A stretch of 64,000 nt of DNA from Sphingobium sp. D43FB (GCF_002312805.1 NZ_NMUA01000018.1:1-64000); one strand, 5' to 3'; shown: positions 1 through 9,135, counted from the first letter of the stretch. Notes: generated by a model not told the origin, from the letters alone. A program made the numbers and translations.

Positions 1-94
1 GGCGGGTGTGGCCTGTGGCATTTTTTGCCTCGCTGCAGGTTGGTCTAGACATCCAATTTCCTACAGCAAGCCAAAGGCTTACGCCACTCCCGCC
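1..94. repeat. Imperfect inverted-repeat segment at window edge
   Basis: Bases 1-12 (GGCGGGTGTGGC) and 83-94 (GCCACTCCCGCC) are inverted copies with one mismatch, and 69-81 contains a small palindrome AAGCC-AAA-GGCTT. The segment lies just beyond the point where the neighbouring transposase loses its reading frame. It could be the tip of another small element or a repeat that cut the insertion sequence. No gene is visible here and the window edge prevents a decision. Confidence 0.3.
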
Positions 95-99
95 AACCC

Positions 100-930
100 T
101 CAAAGCCCCACCGCTGAATAAGACGGGTTAGGCTGCTTGTGGGTCGCGTAATTGTCGAGAATGACGTGGATGGCCTTGTCAGCGGGCATCTCGGCTTCGA
201 TGGCGTTCAGGAAGCGGATGAACTCCTGATGCCGGTGCCGCTGCATGTTGCGACCGATCACGGAGCCATCCAGGACATTGAGCGCGGCGAACAAGGTTGT
301 GGTCCCGTTACGCTTGTAGTCGTGCGTCATGGTTGCCCCGCGCCCCCGCTTCAGCGGCAAGCCCGGTTGGGTACGGTCGAGCGCCTGGATCTGGCTCTTT
401 TCGTCGACTGACAACACAATGGCGTGGGCAGGCGGCGAGACATAGAGCCCGACGACATCGTGCAACTTCTCGGCGAAAGCCTTGTCGTTGGACAGCTTGA
501 AGCTGCGCCACCGATGGGGTGCCAGACCGTGGTCGTGCCAAATCTTCACAACCGATGACGCCGCGATACCAATGGCTTTGGCCATTGCACGCACCGTCCA
601 ATGCGTAGCCTCATGGCTGGGCGGTTCCAGCGTTAGCGCCACGACCTTGTCCACCAAAGCCGCATCGAGAGGCGCGATCCCCGGAGGCCGTGTCTTGTCG
701 CGCAGCAACCCATCTACGCCTTCGGCCATGAACCGTTCCTGCCAGCGCCAAACACATGTCTTCGATTTTCCGGTCGCCGCCATGATCGCCTGGGTGCCAA
801 AGTCCTGAGCCGTCAAGAGAATGATCCGCGCCCGCCAGACATGCTTCTGCGGCGACCAGCGCGCCGCGACGATCGCCTCAAGCCGCTTCGTGTCCGGTGC
901 AGTGACCTCGATCTCGATACCCGTTCGCAT
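100..930 (-). pseudogene. IS630-family transposase, C-terminally truncated
   Basis: DDE transposase of the IS630/Tc1-mariner group. The N-terminal half has the helix-turn-helix with KSKTCVWRWQERF, followed by the catalytic start VLSVDEKSQIQALDRTQPG (first Asp) and the second Asp in HVILDNYATHK. After that motif the protein runs into an unrelated tail (NPSYSAVGL) and stops, so the last catalytic Glu and about 60-80 residues usual for the family are missing. The start was placed at MRTGIEIEV; an upstream in-frame Met at 981 is possible. The element is therefore most likely a dead remnant. Its other end abuts the truncated OLD-type gene, which suggests that this insertion cut that gene. Confidence 0.85.
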
Positions 931-990
931 GCTGCATCGTCGCACGGCGCAGACAGCATGGGAATCCCCCAACGGACTCATTCGTTCCGA

Positions 991-2460
991 TCAATCCACT
1001 AGATGCCGCCGAGGGAGAAACCGCAGCCGTCCACGCGATTCCCGTACCATGTCCGCTTTCTCTAGGTCAGCCAGCATCTCCGTATCGAAACCAAAAATAA
1101 CCTTTACCGGAAGAGTTGCTACCGCCGAACTGAGCCGTGAGTAGGCTTCGTATACAATTTTCTTATCTCTACGCTTGGCGCCGAAATCGCCGGTTGCAGC
1201 CACCGTGGTAAAAATTGTACCACGCGGAACCGGGCCAACCGTTTCACGATAAAGATACGGGAAAAGGGTTTCTTCAGTTTCACCTTCTACCCAGATAACG
1301 CGATCAGCAGCAAAAACATCCGCCATCGATACACCTAGATGAGAAGCTACCTCACGAAACGTGCTAACCTCTGCTGGATCGAGCCGACTGATTGTCGACT
1401 TGTACCCGTTTCGCTTAACTAAATGTACCGTGGATGGATTGGAAAATCCAACTACTTCGGGAGCATGGGTGGAGATGATATACTGATGTTGTGCATACTC
1501 AGTCTGGAGAATGCGGAGCAAAGCCTTAACGGCGGCAGGGTGAAGAAAACTATTAATCTCGTCCACAACAATCACAGTATCCTCGACTGTCATTATTGCA
1601 ACCAGTAGTGCGAGTGTTTGAGCAACCCCGGTGCCACTTTGCGTTAGTGGAAAACTGAGACCCACGTTCTGCCGCTCTATCGTCGGCCAAACACGGATTT
1701 CAGTCACTCCAGGATTTCCAGGCTGTATACGCGTACTTATATTTCCAACAGTCGGAAACAACTCACGAAGATGTGATACGAGCTTGTCAAAAAGATCGCC
1801 CCGATCACCAGACAGTGTGGCCAGAACAGCGGCTAGATTAGAAGCATTCTGATCTAGTCGTTCAATATGAGCGGTCGATGTTTGCCCGATGCTATAACGT
1901 TCTGCGGAAAAGCAGAACATTTTTGATCTCCACAAGTTATGAATAGTAGCTGGCAAAGTGTCTTCGCTATTATTGTGTGCGCTTATTTCTATATTCCCAT
2001 TATTCGTAACTAGCTTGGCCGCTACTGCCTGGCCGTATCCTAGCCATTTAAATAGCCCATGCGAAGGATATGGCGCTGCAAATTCGCGACCGGGACGATG
2101 TTCCAAGTTGATGAAGAAGGGTGGCCCATCGAGAAGTTGTTGAACGTAGCCTACCGGACTGCCCGGCACACCGGCCGGAGCGGGAATAATGCACGGCGCA
2201 TTTCTGGAAACCGCGCGTTTTATTTCAGAACCGCTGACTTCGATACGCAGTTTAATCGAAGGTGATGGTAGCGCCTCGTCTCTCCACTCAATCGGGGTGC
2301 GATGTCGATCGTCCGAGAGCGTTGGTTGAAGCGCTCGCAGAAACGCACTTTTGCCAACGTTGTTTGGTCCTACGATTAAATTTGCGCCACTTCCAAAACA
2401 TACGTCGTCGCTATCCTCAAAAGACTGAAAACCGGTAACCCGCGCTTGAAGCAATCGCAT
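991..2460 (-). pseudogene. OLD-family ATPase/TOPRIM nuclease, 3' truncated
   Basis: Overcoming-lysogenization-defect type protein: ABC-like ATPase fused to a TOPRIM nuclease. Walker A is GPNNVGKS at residues 31-38, a signature-like QSGTGVAQ precedes Walker B (VIVVDEINSFLHP), and the TOPRIM part begins VIWVEGETEETLFPYL and continues to FGFDTE. The protein ends at LPRRHLVD, just where family members usually reach the LPxREIENY region, so the C-terminus is lost at the junction with the IS630 remnant. The start at 2460 is chosen because AGGAG lies 6 nt upstream; a longer in-frame start at 2514 lacks this. Base composition is visibly AT-richer than the neighbours, consistent with horizontal gain. 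Such proteins can act in phage defence (for example GajA of Gabija), but no partner helicase is visible in this window. Confidence 0.75.
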
Positions 2461-2708
2461 CTTTTTCTCCTGCTTAGGAAACATAGCGTGGACGTATCGA
2501 TCCGTCACAGTCATTAATGCGCGCCCTCGATAAGCGTTAAAGCACTAAAGGTCGCCTTTTCGCAATTCAGCCGTCTCGGGCGACGTGTGGCTCAGGCAAC
2601 TAGTGACACCACGTCTGCTACACCCGATACCCTGGTCAGCAGCACACATTTTCTGCGATCGGCGATACCCGCAAAAACTGCCTAGCAGTTGGAGGTAGGT
2701 GCCCTACC

Positions 2709-2999
2709 TCACGCCAACTCTTGCAACCGCCGCACCACCGGCTGTCCATTCTCGCGCGCGCGCCACAGGTCGTAATTCGCCTGCATGGCCAGCCACGCCC
2801 GCGCCGTGCTTGTCCCCGCCTGTTCCAGCCGCAGGGCCAGATCAGGGCTGATCGCCGCCTTGCCATTCAGCACGCGCGAAAGGGCGACACGCGACATGGC
2901 GAGACGGCTGGCCGCTTCGGTGACGGACAGGCCGAGCGCCACAATGACTTCATCACGCAGCAATTCGCCGGGATGGGGAGGGTTATGCATCATCGTCAT
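2709..2999 (-). CDS. higA: HigA-family antitoxin
   Basis: XRE-type DNA-binding antitoxin, 96 aa, starting HNPPHPGELLRDEV, the characteristic opening of the HigA/VapI family, followed by a helix-turn-helix (VTEAASRLAMSRVALSRVLNG) and ISPDLALRLEQAG. It should neutralise the adjacent HigB toxin and repress the pair. The start at 2999 leaves 4 nt after the higB stop, the usual toxin-first order. A second ATG two codons later is possible. Confidence 0.9.
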   Translation of the reverse strand: MTMMHNPPHPGELLRDEVIVALGLSVTEAASRLAMSRVALSRVLNGKAAISPDLALRLEQAGTSTARAWLAMQANYDLWRARENGQPVVRRLQELA

Positions 3000-3003
3000 G
3001 GCC

Positions 3004-3282
3004 TCAATGATAATCCTGATAATCGACAAGTTCGGCATCGGTGCCGACAAAGCGGAACGTCACGCGCCAATTGTCATTGCCCCACACCGACCAATGCCCC
3101 TTCAGATCGCCCTTCAGAGCGTGCAGTTTGAAGGACGGCAAATGCATATCCGCTGGCCCCGCCGCCACGTCGAGCAGGCCCAGGATATTACGGATTTTCT
3201 TCGCATGGGATGCCTGAATGCCCCGCGTTGTACCGCTGGTATAAAAGGTCTCAAGCCCCTTGTGCCGGAACCCGATGATCAT
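3004..3282 (-). CDS. higB: HigB-family toxin (RelE superfamily mRNA interferase)
   Basis: Ribosome-dependent mRNA endonuclease toxin, 92 aa. The sequence opens IIGFRHKGLETFY and carries the conserved LHALKGDLKGHWSVWGNDNWRVTFRF and closing DAELVDYQDYH of HigB/RelE-like toxins. Its own stop lies 4 nt before higA, so the two form one operon. No clear Shine-Dalgarno precedes the ATG. The pair sits beside the IS630/OLD patch and is best read as part of an accessory region. Confidence 0.9.
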   Translation of the reverse strand: MIIGFRHKGLETFYTSGTTRGIQASHAKKIRNILGLLDVAAGPADMHLPSFKLHALKGDLKGHWSVWGNDNWRVTFRFVGTDAELVDYQDYH

Positions 3283-3297
3283 AAGGAATTGTATCGC

Positions 3298-3314
3298 GTA
3301 TCGTTACACGATGC
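3298..3314. promoter_or_regulatory. Candidate HigA operator
   Basis: ATCGT-TAC-ACGAT forms a perfect palindrome at 3300-3312, extending with one mismatch to 3298-3314, and lies 16 nt upstream of the higB start. HigA antitoxins bind such short palindromes over their own promoter, so autoregulation here is inferred from position and symmetry. Confidence 0.5.
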
Positions 3315-3574
3315 AAGTGAGGTAGTGACGGACTTTGATCCCGGTCGACACCCCTGTCCTACATCCCCCAACCTATGCCATGCTCGCCCGGCTCTTTCTC
3401 CCGGTACGCCCCTTCACCCCTCGCGCACACCCATGCGCGCAGCACCCCCCACTTCGCAAAAATTCGCCTATTGCGAAGTTCACGCCACCCGTCTGTCCCC
3501 CGCACAAACGCTCGGCCAGCGACGGTGTAAACTTTACATGATTTTGCAAAATTGCGGAGCGCGCCTCCGGCCCG

Positions 3575-4210
3575 TCACCACCGCCCCCAACTCCCGAAAA
3601 TCCCCGGATCGATCGCCAGACTCGGCGCAAACGCCCCCGCCCCGCCGCGCATGTCTCCGCCCCCCATCCCAAACGTCACCACGCTGCTGCCAGCATCGCC
3701 CAGCACCAGCGGGTCGAGCATCAGCGCGGCGCTCAGCCGGTCGGTCGTCACCTCCGTCAACGTGCCGATCCGCGTCAGCGCAAACAGCTTTTGCGCAAAG
3801 GCATAAGGGAGCCGGATGCAGCCATGGCTGGCGGGATAGCCCGGATTATGCCCTGCATGCAGCGCGATCCCGTCCCAGGTCAGCCGCTGCATGAAGGGCA
3901 TCGGCGCATTGCTATAGAGGTTGGAGCGGTGCCATTGCCGCTTTTGCAGGATCGGGAAGTTGCCGGTCGGCGTGGCCTTGTTCTTCGTCCCCGTCGACAC
4001 GCTGGCCGCACCGATCAGCCGGTCGCCGCGATAAACATGGACCTGCTGCCGCGCGAGGCTGACGATCAGGTAGAGCGGCCCGTCCGCGACCCCATCATCG
4101 TTCCAGCTATACGCCCCCGGCCTGAGCGGCCCATCGACAACCTGCGCCCGCACGGACGGCACACAAAAAGACGCGCAACACAGGAGAATAAGCAGCCGGA
4201 AGAAAAGCAT
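3575..4210 (-). CDS. L,D-transpeptidase (YkuD domain), exported
   Basis: Peptidoglycan-modifying L,D-transpeptidase, 211 aa. A signal peptide covers about residues 1-22 (LLILLCCASFCVPSVRA). The YkuD domain shows STGTKNKATPTGNF and the catalytic block HAGHNPGYPASHGCIRLP with the nucleophile at Cys131. It acts in the periplasm, forming 3-3 crosslinks or attaching proteins to the wall; the substrate cannot be told from sequence. About 50 Gly/Ala-rich C-terminal residues follow the domain. It is on the same strand as rnhB but 279 bp away, behind a palindromic repeat, so it is probably transcribed separately. Confidence 0.9.
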   Translation of the reverse strand: MLFFRLLILLCCASFCVPSVRAQVVDGPLRPGAYSWNDDGVADGPLYLIVSLARQQVHVYRGDRLIGAASVSTGTKNKATPTGNFPILQKRQWHRSNLYSNAPMPFMQRLTWDGIALHAGHNPGYPASHGCIRLPYAFAQKLFALTRIGTLTEVTTDRLSAALMLDPLVLGDAGSSVVTFGMGGGDMRGGAGAFAPSLAIDPGIFGSWGRW

Positions 4211-4343
4211 AAGCCTTTCTTAACCATAACCCCGCCGCGCACCAGAGGCAGACAAGCGCTTTATCGCATCGGTCCCGCCTTGGGACAGCGGGGTGGGATT
4301 GGGTCAGGAGATCAGAAATGGACATTGATCCCGCGCTACCAAA

Positions 4344-4451
4344 CCCCTCCCCCTTGAGGGGGAGGTTGGGTGGGGGTGTACCGCCGCCAGCGTGGACGCT
4401 CGGCTTCGCCTCGCTCCCCCTCCCCCGGCCCCTCCCCGCCGGGGAGGGGAG
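4344..4451. repeat. Palindromic repeat, CCTCCCCC family
   Basis: Two G/C-rich hairpins (CCTCCCCC-TTGA-GGGGGAGG at the left and CCCCTCCCCGCCGGGGAGGGG at the right) bracket about 60 bp. Related copies occur at 23567-23733, 24957-25006 and 47804-47921. This is a dispersed REP-like element in the gap between rnhB and the L,D-transpeptidase; it may also act as a transcript end. Confidence 0.75.
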
Positions 4452-4489
4452 ACAAGTCACAGTGGCGCGTGGCGCTGCGGGGATGCCCC

Positions 4490-5089
4490 CTAAAGCAGCA
4501 CCAACTGCGCAACCGGCGCAAAGCTGCGCCGATGCAGCGGAGTCGGCCCATGCGTCCGCAGCGCCGCGAGATGCTGCGCGCTGCCATAGCCCTTGTTGCT
4601 CGCCCAGCCATAATGCGGATGGCGCGCTGCTGCCTCCACCATCATCCGGTCCCGCGCTTCCTTGGCGAGTATGGAGGCCGCGGCGATCGACAGGCTCTTG
4701 GCATCGCCGCCGACGATCGCGCTCGACGCATGCGGCCAGTCCGGGCAGCGATTGCCATCGACCAACACATGCGCGCAATCCCGCCCCAGCGCCGCAACCG
4801 CCCGAGTCATCGCCAACATCGTCGCCCAAAGGATATTGAGCCGGTCGATCTCCTCGACACTGGCAACCCCCAGCCCCCAGCAGACCGCCCGATCCTTGAT
4901 CTCCACCTCCAGCGCCGCCCGGCGAGTTGCAGACAATTTCTTGCTGTCGTCCAACCCCTGCGGACAATCCTCGACCCGAAGGATAACCGCAGCCGCCACC
5001 ACCGGCCCCGCCAACGGCCCCCGCCCCGCTTCATCCACCCCGGCGACAAGGCCCGGATGGTGCAGGCTTTCATGCGCAAAATCAGGCAT
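4490..5089 (-). CDS. rnhB: Ribonuclease HII
   Basis: Degrades the RNA strand of RNA-DNA hybrids and removes misincorporated ribonucleotides. The 199-aa protein carries GVDEAGRGPLAGPVVAA with the catalytic Asp19-Glu20 pair, LDDSKKLSA, VDGN and the AAASILAKEARDRMM helix typical of RNase HII. The start MPDFAHES at 5089 lies inside the last codons of thiD (8-nt overlap), indicating translational coupling; a longer in-frame start at 5131 would overlap thiD much more and adds no conserved residues. Confidence 0.95.
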   Translation of the reverse strand: MPDFAHESLHHPGLVAGVDEAGRGPLAGPVVAAAVILRVEDCPQGLDDSKKLSATRRAALEVEIKDRAVCWGLGVASVEEIDRLNILWATMLAMTRAVAALGRDCAHVLVDGNRCPDWPHASSAIVGGDAKSLSIAAASILAKEARDRMMVEAAARHPHYGWASNKGYGSAQHLAALRTHGPTPLHRRSFAPVAQLVLL

Positions 5090-5837
5090 GGAAAGTGAAC
5101 GGCGCCCCCATCGGCCCATGCCCACCGCCAAAGCCCGGCGCCAGCTTCAACGCCGACCGCACATAGTCCCGCGCCCGCGTGATCGCGTCAGGCAAAGCCA
5201 TCCCCTGCCCCAACCCAGTCGCAATCGCGCTGGCCATGGTGCAGCCGGTGCCATGGGTATGCGGCGTGTCGATCCGCGCATCGCTCCAGGTTTCGGCAAC
5301 GCCATGCGGCCCGATCAGCCGGTCAGTGAGCATCACCCCCTCGCCATGCCCGCCCTTGGCCAGAACATGGGTGCCAAAACGCGCCGCGATCGCCTCCCCG
5401 CCGAGCGCCGCCAGTTCAGGAATATTGGGCGTCACCAAAGTCGCGATGGCCATCAACTTGTGGAAAGCCGCAATCGTATCCGCATCCGCCAACAACGACC
5501 CGCTCGTCGCGACCATGACAGGATCAAAAACGATAGGGACGCCATCAAGCACCGTGAGCCGCTCCGCTACCGCCATCGCCGTCTGCGCCGATCCAATCAT
5601 GCCGATCTTCACCGCATCGACGCCGATATCGCTGATACAGCTTTCCATCTGCGCCAGCACCATGTCGGTCGGGATCGGATGGACGCCCTGCACCCCCAGC
5701 GTATTCTGCGCCGTGATCGCGGTGATTGCGGTCATGGCAAATCCGCCAAGCAGCGTCACCGTCTTGAGGTCCGCCTGAATCCCCGCGCCCCCGCCACTGT
5801 CGGACCCGGCGATGATCAAAATCCGCGCAGGTGTCAT
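5082..5837 (-). CDS. thiD: Hydroxymethylpyrimidine/phosphomethylpyrimidine kinase
   Basis: Phosphorylates HMP and HMP-phosphate in thiamine pyrophosphate synthesis. The 251-aa protein has the ribokinase-fold start IAGSDSGGGAGIQADLKT (residues 9-26), TAQNTLGVQGVH, and the anion-hole block HTHGTGCTMASAIA near residue 195. It overlaps the DUF1272 gene by ATGA and rnhB by 8 nt, so these three form a tightly coupled operon downstream of glmM. No other thiamine genes and no TPP riboswitch are seen in the window. Confidence 0.95.
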   Translation of the reverse strand: MTPARILIIAGSDSGGGAGIQADLKTVTLLGGFAMTAITAITAQNTLGVQGVHPIPTDMVLAQMESCISDIGVDAVKIGMIGSAQTAMAVAERLTVLDGVPIVFDPVMVATSGSLLADADTIAAFHKLMAIATLVTPNIPELAALGGEAIAARFGTHVLAKGGHGEGVMLTDRLIGPHGVAETWSDARIDTPHTHGTGCTMASAIATGLGQGMALPDAITRARDYVRSALKLAPGFGGGHGPMGAPFTFHA

Positions 5838-6058
5838 GGCTTATGCCTGCGCACGGTGGCGGCGGGATTGGCGGCCAGCGCCTTGCCCGTCCGCGTCGGC
5901 CGGTCCATCAATTCACCGCCGCAATTGGGACAACGATCGTCCAGTGCCTCGGCACAGGTCGCGCAAAAAGTGCATTCGAACGAACAGATAAACGCGCCCG
6001 GTGCATCGGCGGGCAAGTCCGCGCCGCAGCGCTCGCAATCGGGGTGCATCTCAAGCAT
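5834..6058 (-). CDS. DUF1272 zinc-ribbon protein
   Basis: A 74-aa protein matching the DUF1272 pattern: LEMHPDCERCGADLP, ICSFECTFCATCAE, RCPNCGGEL. The Cys pairs (CxxC in CERC, CTFC and CPNC) should bind zinc. Function is unknown. GGAG lies 7 nt before the ATG, and its stop overlaps the thiD start by ATGA. The last ~20 residues are basic (TVRRHKP). Confidence 0.85.
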   Translation of the reverse strand: MLEMHPDCERCGADLPADAPGAFICSFECTFCATCAEALDDRCPNCGGELMDRPTRTGKALAANPAATVRRHKP

Positions 6059-6068
6059 CGCCCATCTC

Positions 6069-6152
6069 CGTCATGCCAGCGCACGCTGGCATCTCTCTTT
6101 TTCTTCTTCTCGAACCAAAGCAAGCGAGATCCCAGCGTTCGCTGGGATGACG
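6069..6152. repeat. Palindromic repeat, CGTCATGCCAGCG family
   Basis: Opens with CGTCATGCCAGCG-CACGCTGGCATC and closes with GATCCCAGCGTTCGCTGGGATGACG, so the whole 84-bp unit is an inverted repeat made of two hairpins. A second copy occurs at 43106-43189. It occupies the gap between glmM and the DUF1272 gene. Confidence 0.8.
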
Positions 6153-6166
6153 ACGACAATGGAGAC

Positions 6167-7507
6167 TCACGCCGCCGCCTTCTCAACCGCAGCGCAGATC
6201 CGCTCGACCACGTCCCTCACCTGGTCTGCGCTGTCGCCCTCGGCCATCACCCGGATCACAGGCTCCGTCCCCGACGGGCGGATGACGAGGCGACCAGATC
6301 CGGCCAGTTCCGCCTCAGCCTGCGCGATGACGTGCTGCACGTCTCCATGCTCCAGCGGCTTGCCCCCGGCAAAGCGCACATTTTTGAGCAACTGCGGCAC
6401 CGGATCGAACTGGTGCAGCGTCTCGCTGGCGGGCTTGCCCGACCGGACCAGCGCGGCCAGCACCTGCAACGCCGCGACCGTGCCGTCGCCGGTGGTGGCA
6501 TAGTCGGACAGGATCATATGCCCCGACTGTTCCCCCCCGACATTGAACCCCCCCTCGCGCATCCGCTCCAGCACATAGCGATCACCAACCTTGGTGCGCT
6601 CCAGCGCGATCCCCTGCCCCGCCAGACAGCGTTCCAGTCCCAGGTTGGACATCACCGTCGCCACCAGCCCACCGCCGCGCAACATACCGTCGCGCGCGAA
6701 ATTGGTCGCGATCAGCGCCATGATCTGGTCGCCATCGACGATCTGGCCCTTCTCATCGACCACGATCAGCCTGTCCGCATCGCCGTCCAGCGCAATGCCG
6801 ATATCCGCGCCCGACGAGACGACGGTTTCTTGGCACAGCAAGGGCGATGTCGATCCACAGCCGTCGTTGATGTTGGTGCCATTGGGGCTGACCCCCACCG
6901 CCACGACGGTCGCGCCCAATTCCCACAGCGCGGACGGCGCGACCTGATAGGCCGCACCATTGGCGCAATCGACCACGATCTTGAGGCCGTCGAGCCGCAA
7001 ATCGGCAGGAAAGCTGGACTTGACCGCATGGATGTAACGCCCACGCGCATCCTCGACCCGCCGAGCGCGGCCAATATCCTTGGACGGCGCGAGCGCAATC
7101 TCCTGCCCGATCAGTGCCTCGATCTTCAGTTCATCCTCATCCGACAGTTTGTAACCATCCGGCCCAAACAGCTTGATACCATTGTCGAAATAGGGATTGT
7201 GGCTGGCCGAAATCATGACGCCCAGGTCCGCGCGCATCGAATGGGCGAGAAGCGCAACCGCAGGCGTCGGGATCGGCCCGAATTGCACCACGTCCATGCC
7301 GACGGCGGTAAAGCCCGCGACCAGCGCATTTTCGACCATATAGCCCGACAGCCGCGTATCCTTGCCGATCACGACGCGATGGCGATGGGCACCACGCAGG
7401 AAATGCGTGCCCGCCGCCATGCCGACCTTCATCGCCAGGTCGGGGGTCATGGGCCATTGGTTGGTGCGCCCGCGGATACCGTCGGTGCCGAAATATTGCC
7501 TGCTCAC
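6167..7507 (-). CDS. glmM: Phosphoglucosamine mutase
   Basis: Converts glucosamine-6-phosphate to glucosamine-1-phosphate for UDP-GlcNAc, hence peptidoglycan and LPS. The 446-aa protein begins [15 protein letters not shown] and has the phosphoserine loop [14 protein letters not shown] (Ser102), the metal site ALDGDADRL near 240, the sugar loop GEQSGHMI near 325 and the phosphate loop [15 protein letters not shown] near 412. The start codon is GTG. It heads the same-strand group with DUF1272, thiD and rnhB, separated from them by one palindromic repeat. Confidence 0.97.
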   Translation of the reverse strand: MSRQYFGTDGIRGRTNQWPMTPDLAMKVGMAAGTHFLRGAHRHRVVIGKDTRLSGYMVENALVAGFTAVGMDVVQFGPIPTPAVALLAHSMRADLGVMISASHNPYFDNGIKLFGPDGYKLSDEDELKIEALIGQEIALAPSKDIGRARRVEDARGRYIHAVKSSFPADLRLDGLKIVVDCANGAAYQVAPSALWELGATVVAVGVSPNGTNINDGCGSTSPLLCQETVVSSGADIGIALDGDADRLIVVDEKGQIVDGDQIMALIATNFARDGMLRGGGLVATVMSNLGLERCLAGQGIALERTKVGDRYVLERMREGGFNVGGEQSGHMILSDYATTGDGTVAALQVLAALVRSGKPASETLHQFDPVPQLLKNVRFAGGKPLEHGDVQHVIAQAEAELAGSGRLVIRPSGTEPVIRVMAEGDSADQVRDVVERICAAVEKAAA

Positions 7508-7544
7508 ATATGTCTCTCATGCTTTGGGGATGACCCCCATAAAT

Positions 7545-7662
7545 CCGTTCGTCCTGAGTAACCGCTGAGCGAAGTCGAAGCGGTGTATCGAAGGACATGC
7601 GCAGCGCGAGACCCTTCGATACGGGCCTTCGACTTCGCTCTGACCCTACTCAGGGCGAACGG
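7545..7662. repeat. Palindromic repeat, CCGTTCGTCCTGAGTA family
   Basis: Starts CCGTTCGTCCTGAGTA and ends TACTCAGGGCGAACGG, with internal GCTGAGCGAAGTCGAAG and CTTCGACTTCGC arms. Other copies are at 25049-25225, 27873-27986, 40919-40995 and 53260-53360. It lies in the divergent space between glmM and the symporter gene and creates a spurious in-frame N-terminal extension upstream of the latter. Confidence 0.85.
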
Positions 7663-7719
7663 AGGGGGAAAGAGCAATCTTTGATCGACTTTCTCGCAGG
7701 CTCGCGCCATCGGCGCAGA

Positions 7720-9099
7720 ATGGAAAATTTCAACGCCATAGTCGATGCCATCTCGGCCGCCGTGTTCTTCAAGCTGCCGATGTTGGGTACGCAGATCGAA
7801 CTGATCGTCCTCTATCTCGCGCTGCCGATGCTGTTCTTCACGCTATTGCTGGGCTTCCCCAATATCACCCAGGTCGGCCGCGCGATCCGCATCCTGCGCA
7901 CCCAGCCCGAAAAGGGCGAAGCGCAGGGCGATGTCAGCCAATGGGCGGCGCTCAGCACCGCGCTGTCGGGCACGATCGGCCTGGGCAATATTGCGGGCGT
8001 CGCCGTCGCCCTGACGATGGGCGGGCCGGGCGCGATCCTGTGGATGTTCGTCATCGGCTGGTTCGCGATGACGGTGAAGATGGCGGAAGTCACGCTCGGC
8101 CTCAAATATCGCGTGTTCGACGCCCAGGGCCATGTCCATGGCGGGCCGATGTATGTCCTGAAGGCCGTTGGCGCGGCGCGCGGCTGGCCCAAGGTCGGGC
8201 TGGCGCTGGGCGGTGCCTACGCCTTTTTCGCTTTGTTCGGGGCGATCCCGATGGTGCAGGTCAACCAGAGTTTCGCGCAGGTCAAGGTCGTCACTGGCCT
8301 CACCAACGGATGGGGCTATGGCATTTTCCTGGCCTGCGCGGTGGCGCTGGTGACGCTGGGCGGCGCGGCTTGGCTGGGCGAAGTCGCCAAGCGGCTGACC
8401 CCGCTGAAAGTCGCGGTCTATCTGTTCGGGGTGTTCGCGATTCTGATCCTGCACTTGGGCGCCATCCCCGGCGCGCTCGTGCTGATCTGGGACGGTGCCT
8501 GGACCGGCAATGCAGCCACCGGCGGCGCAGTGGGTGCCTTCGTCGCGGGCATGCGCCGCGCGGTGTTCGCCAGCGAGGCTGGTGTCGGCTCGGCCGTCAT
8601 GGCGCACAGCCTCGCCCGCGCGCGCCATCCCGTATCCGAAGGCCTGGTGGCCCTGCTGGAGCCGCTGCTCGGCACGATGATCGTGTGCGGCCTCGGCGGA
8701 TTGGCGCTGGTCGTGGCGGGCACATGGAATAGCGGGCTGGAGGGGATTGCCATCACCTCGGCCGCCTTCGCCCAGGTTTCGCCCTGGTTCCCCTGGCTGC
8801 TGGCTGTCGTGGTGTTCCTGTTCGCTTATTCGACGCTGGTAGCGTGGGGCTTCTATGGCCTGCAGGCCTGGGGCTATCTGTTCGGCCACGGTGCGCGCGC
8901 GCAATGGACCTACAAAATCCTCTATGTCGTCGCCCTGCCCCCTGCCGCCGCGATCGACCTGGGCCGGGTCGTCGGGATCGTCGATTCCAGCTTCTTCCTG
9001 ATGGCCATTCCCAACGTCATCGCGCTGTATCTGTGCGCCGGGGAATTGCGGCGAGACGTGAAGGCCTATCTGACGCAAAAAGAAAGCCCCGCCGGTTAA
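7720..9099 (+). CDS. Alanine/glycine:cation symporter (AGCS family)
   Basis: Sodium-coupled amino-acid transporter of the inner membrane, 459 aa with about ten hydrophobic segments. The family signature GTIGLGNIAGVAVALTMGGP is followed by ILWMFVIGWFAMTVKMAEVTLG, and FASEAGVGSAVMAHS in the middle is also diagnostic. The start MENFNAIVDAIS at 7720 matches the family N-terminus; an upstream in-frame ATG at 7597 would translate part of a palindromic repeat. The substrate (alanine, glycine or glutamine) cannot be read from the sequence. A hairpin overlaps the stop codon. Confidence 0.92.
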   Translation: MENFNAIVDAISAAVFFKLPMLGTQIELIVLYLALPMLFFTLLLGFPNITQVGRAIRILRTQPEKGEAQGDVSQWAALSTALSGTIGLGNIAGVAVALTMGGPGAILWMFVIGWFAMTVKMAEVTLGLKYRVFDAQGHVHGGPMYVLKAVGAARGWPKVGLALGGAYAFFALFGAIPMVQVNQSFAQVKVVTGLTNGWGYGIFLACAVALVTLGGAAWLGEVAKRLTPLKVAVYLFGVFAILILHLGAIPGALVLIWDGAWTGNAATGGAVGAFVAGMRRAVFASEAGVGSAVMAHSLARARHPVSEGLVALLEPLLGTMIVCGLGGLALVVAGTWNSGLEGIAITSAAFAQVSPWFPWLLAVVVFLFAYSTLVAWGFYGLQAWGYLFGHGARAQWTYKILYVVALPPAAAIDLGRVVGIVDSSFFLMAIPNVIALYLCAGELRRDVKAYLTQKESPAG

Positions 9100-9111
9100 A
9101 GGGCGGGGCTT
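9071..9111 (-). terminator. Rho-independent terminator shared by convergent genes
   Basis: Stem 9084-9093 (AAGCCCCGCC) pairs with 9102-9111 (GGCGGGGCTT) around an 8-nt loop. On the minus strand it is followed by a T-rich run (TTTCTTTTTG), so it should end the CsbD-gene transcript. On the plus strand it overlaps the symporter stop codon but has only a weak T tail. Confidence 0.75.
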
Positions 9112-9135
9112 CCTGCTTACTTAAAGGCGGTAGCG

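Noticed and set aside
139..411. Plus-strand frame over the transposase
   Set aside because: Antisense to a clear IS630 protein and with no recognisable domain.
4341..4455. CRISPR array
   Set aside because: The repeats are palindromic and dispersed, without regularly spaced unique spacers.
5800..6166. TPP riboswitch in front of thiD
   Set aside because: No THI-box sequence; the gap holds only a palindromic repeat and DUF1272.
4662..6503. 613-codon plus-strand frame
   Set aside because: It is the opposite strand of rnhB, thiD and glmM; composition is Arg/Ala/Pro-rich as expected for GC-rich antisense.
5831..7561. 576-codon plus-strand frame
   Set aside because: Antisense of glmM; no motifs and long only because of GC bias.
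7843..9078. 411-codon minus-strand frame
   Set aside because: Antisense of the symporter, Gln/Asp/Arg-rich with no domain.
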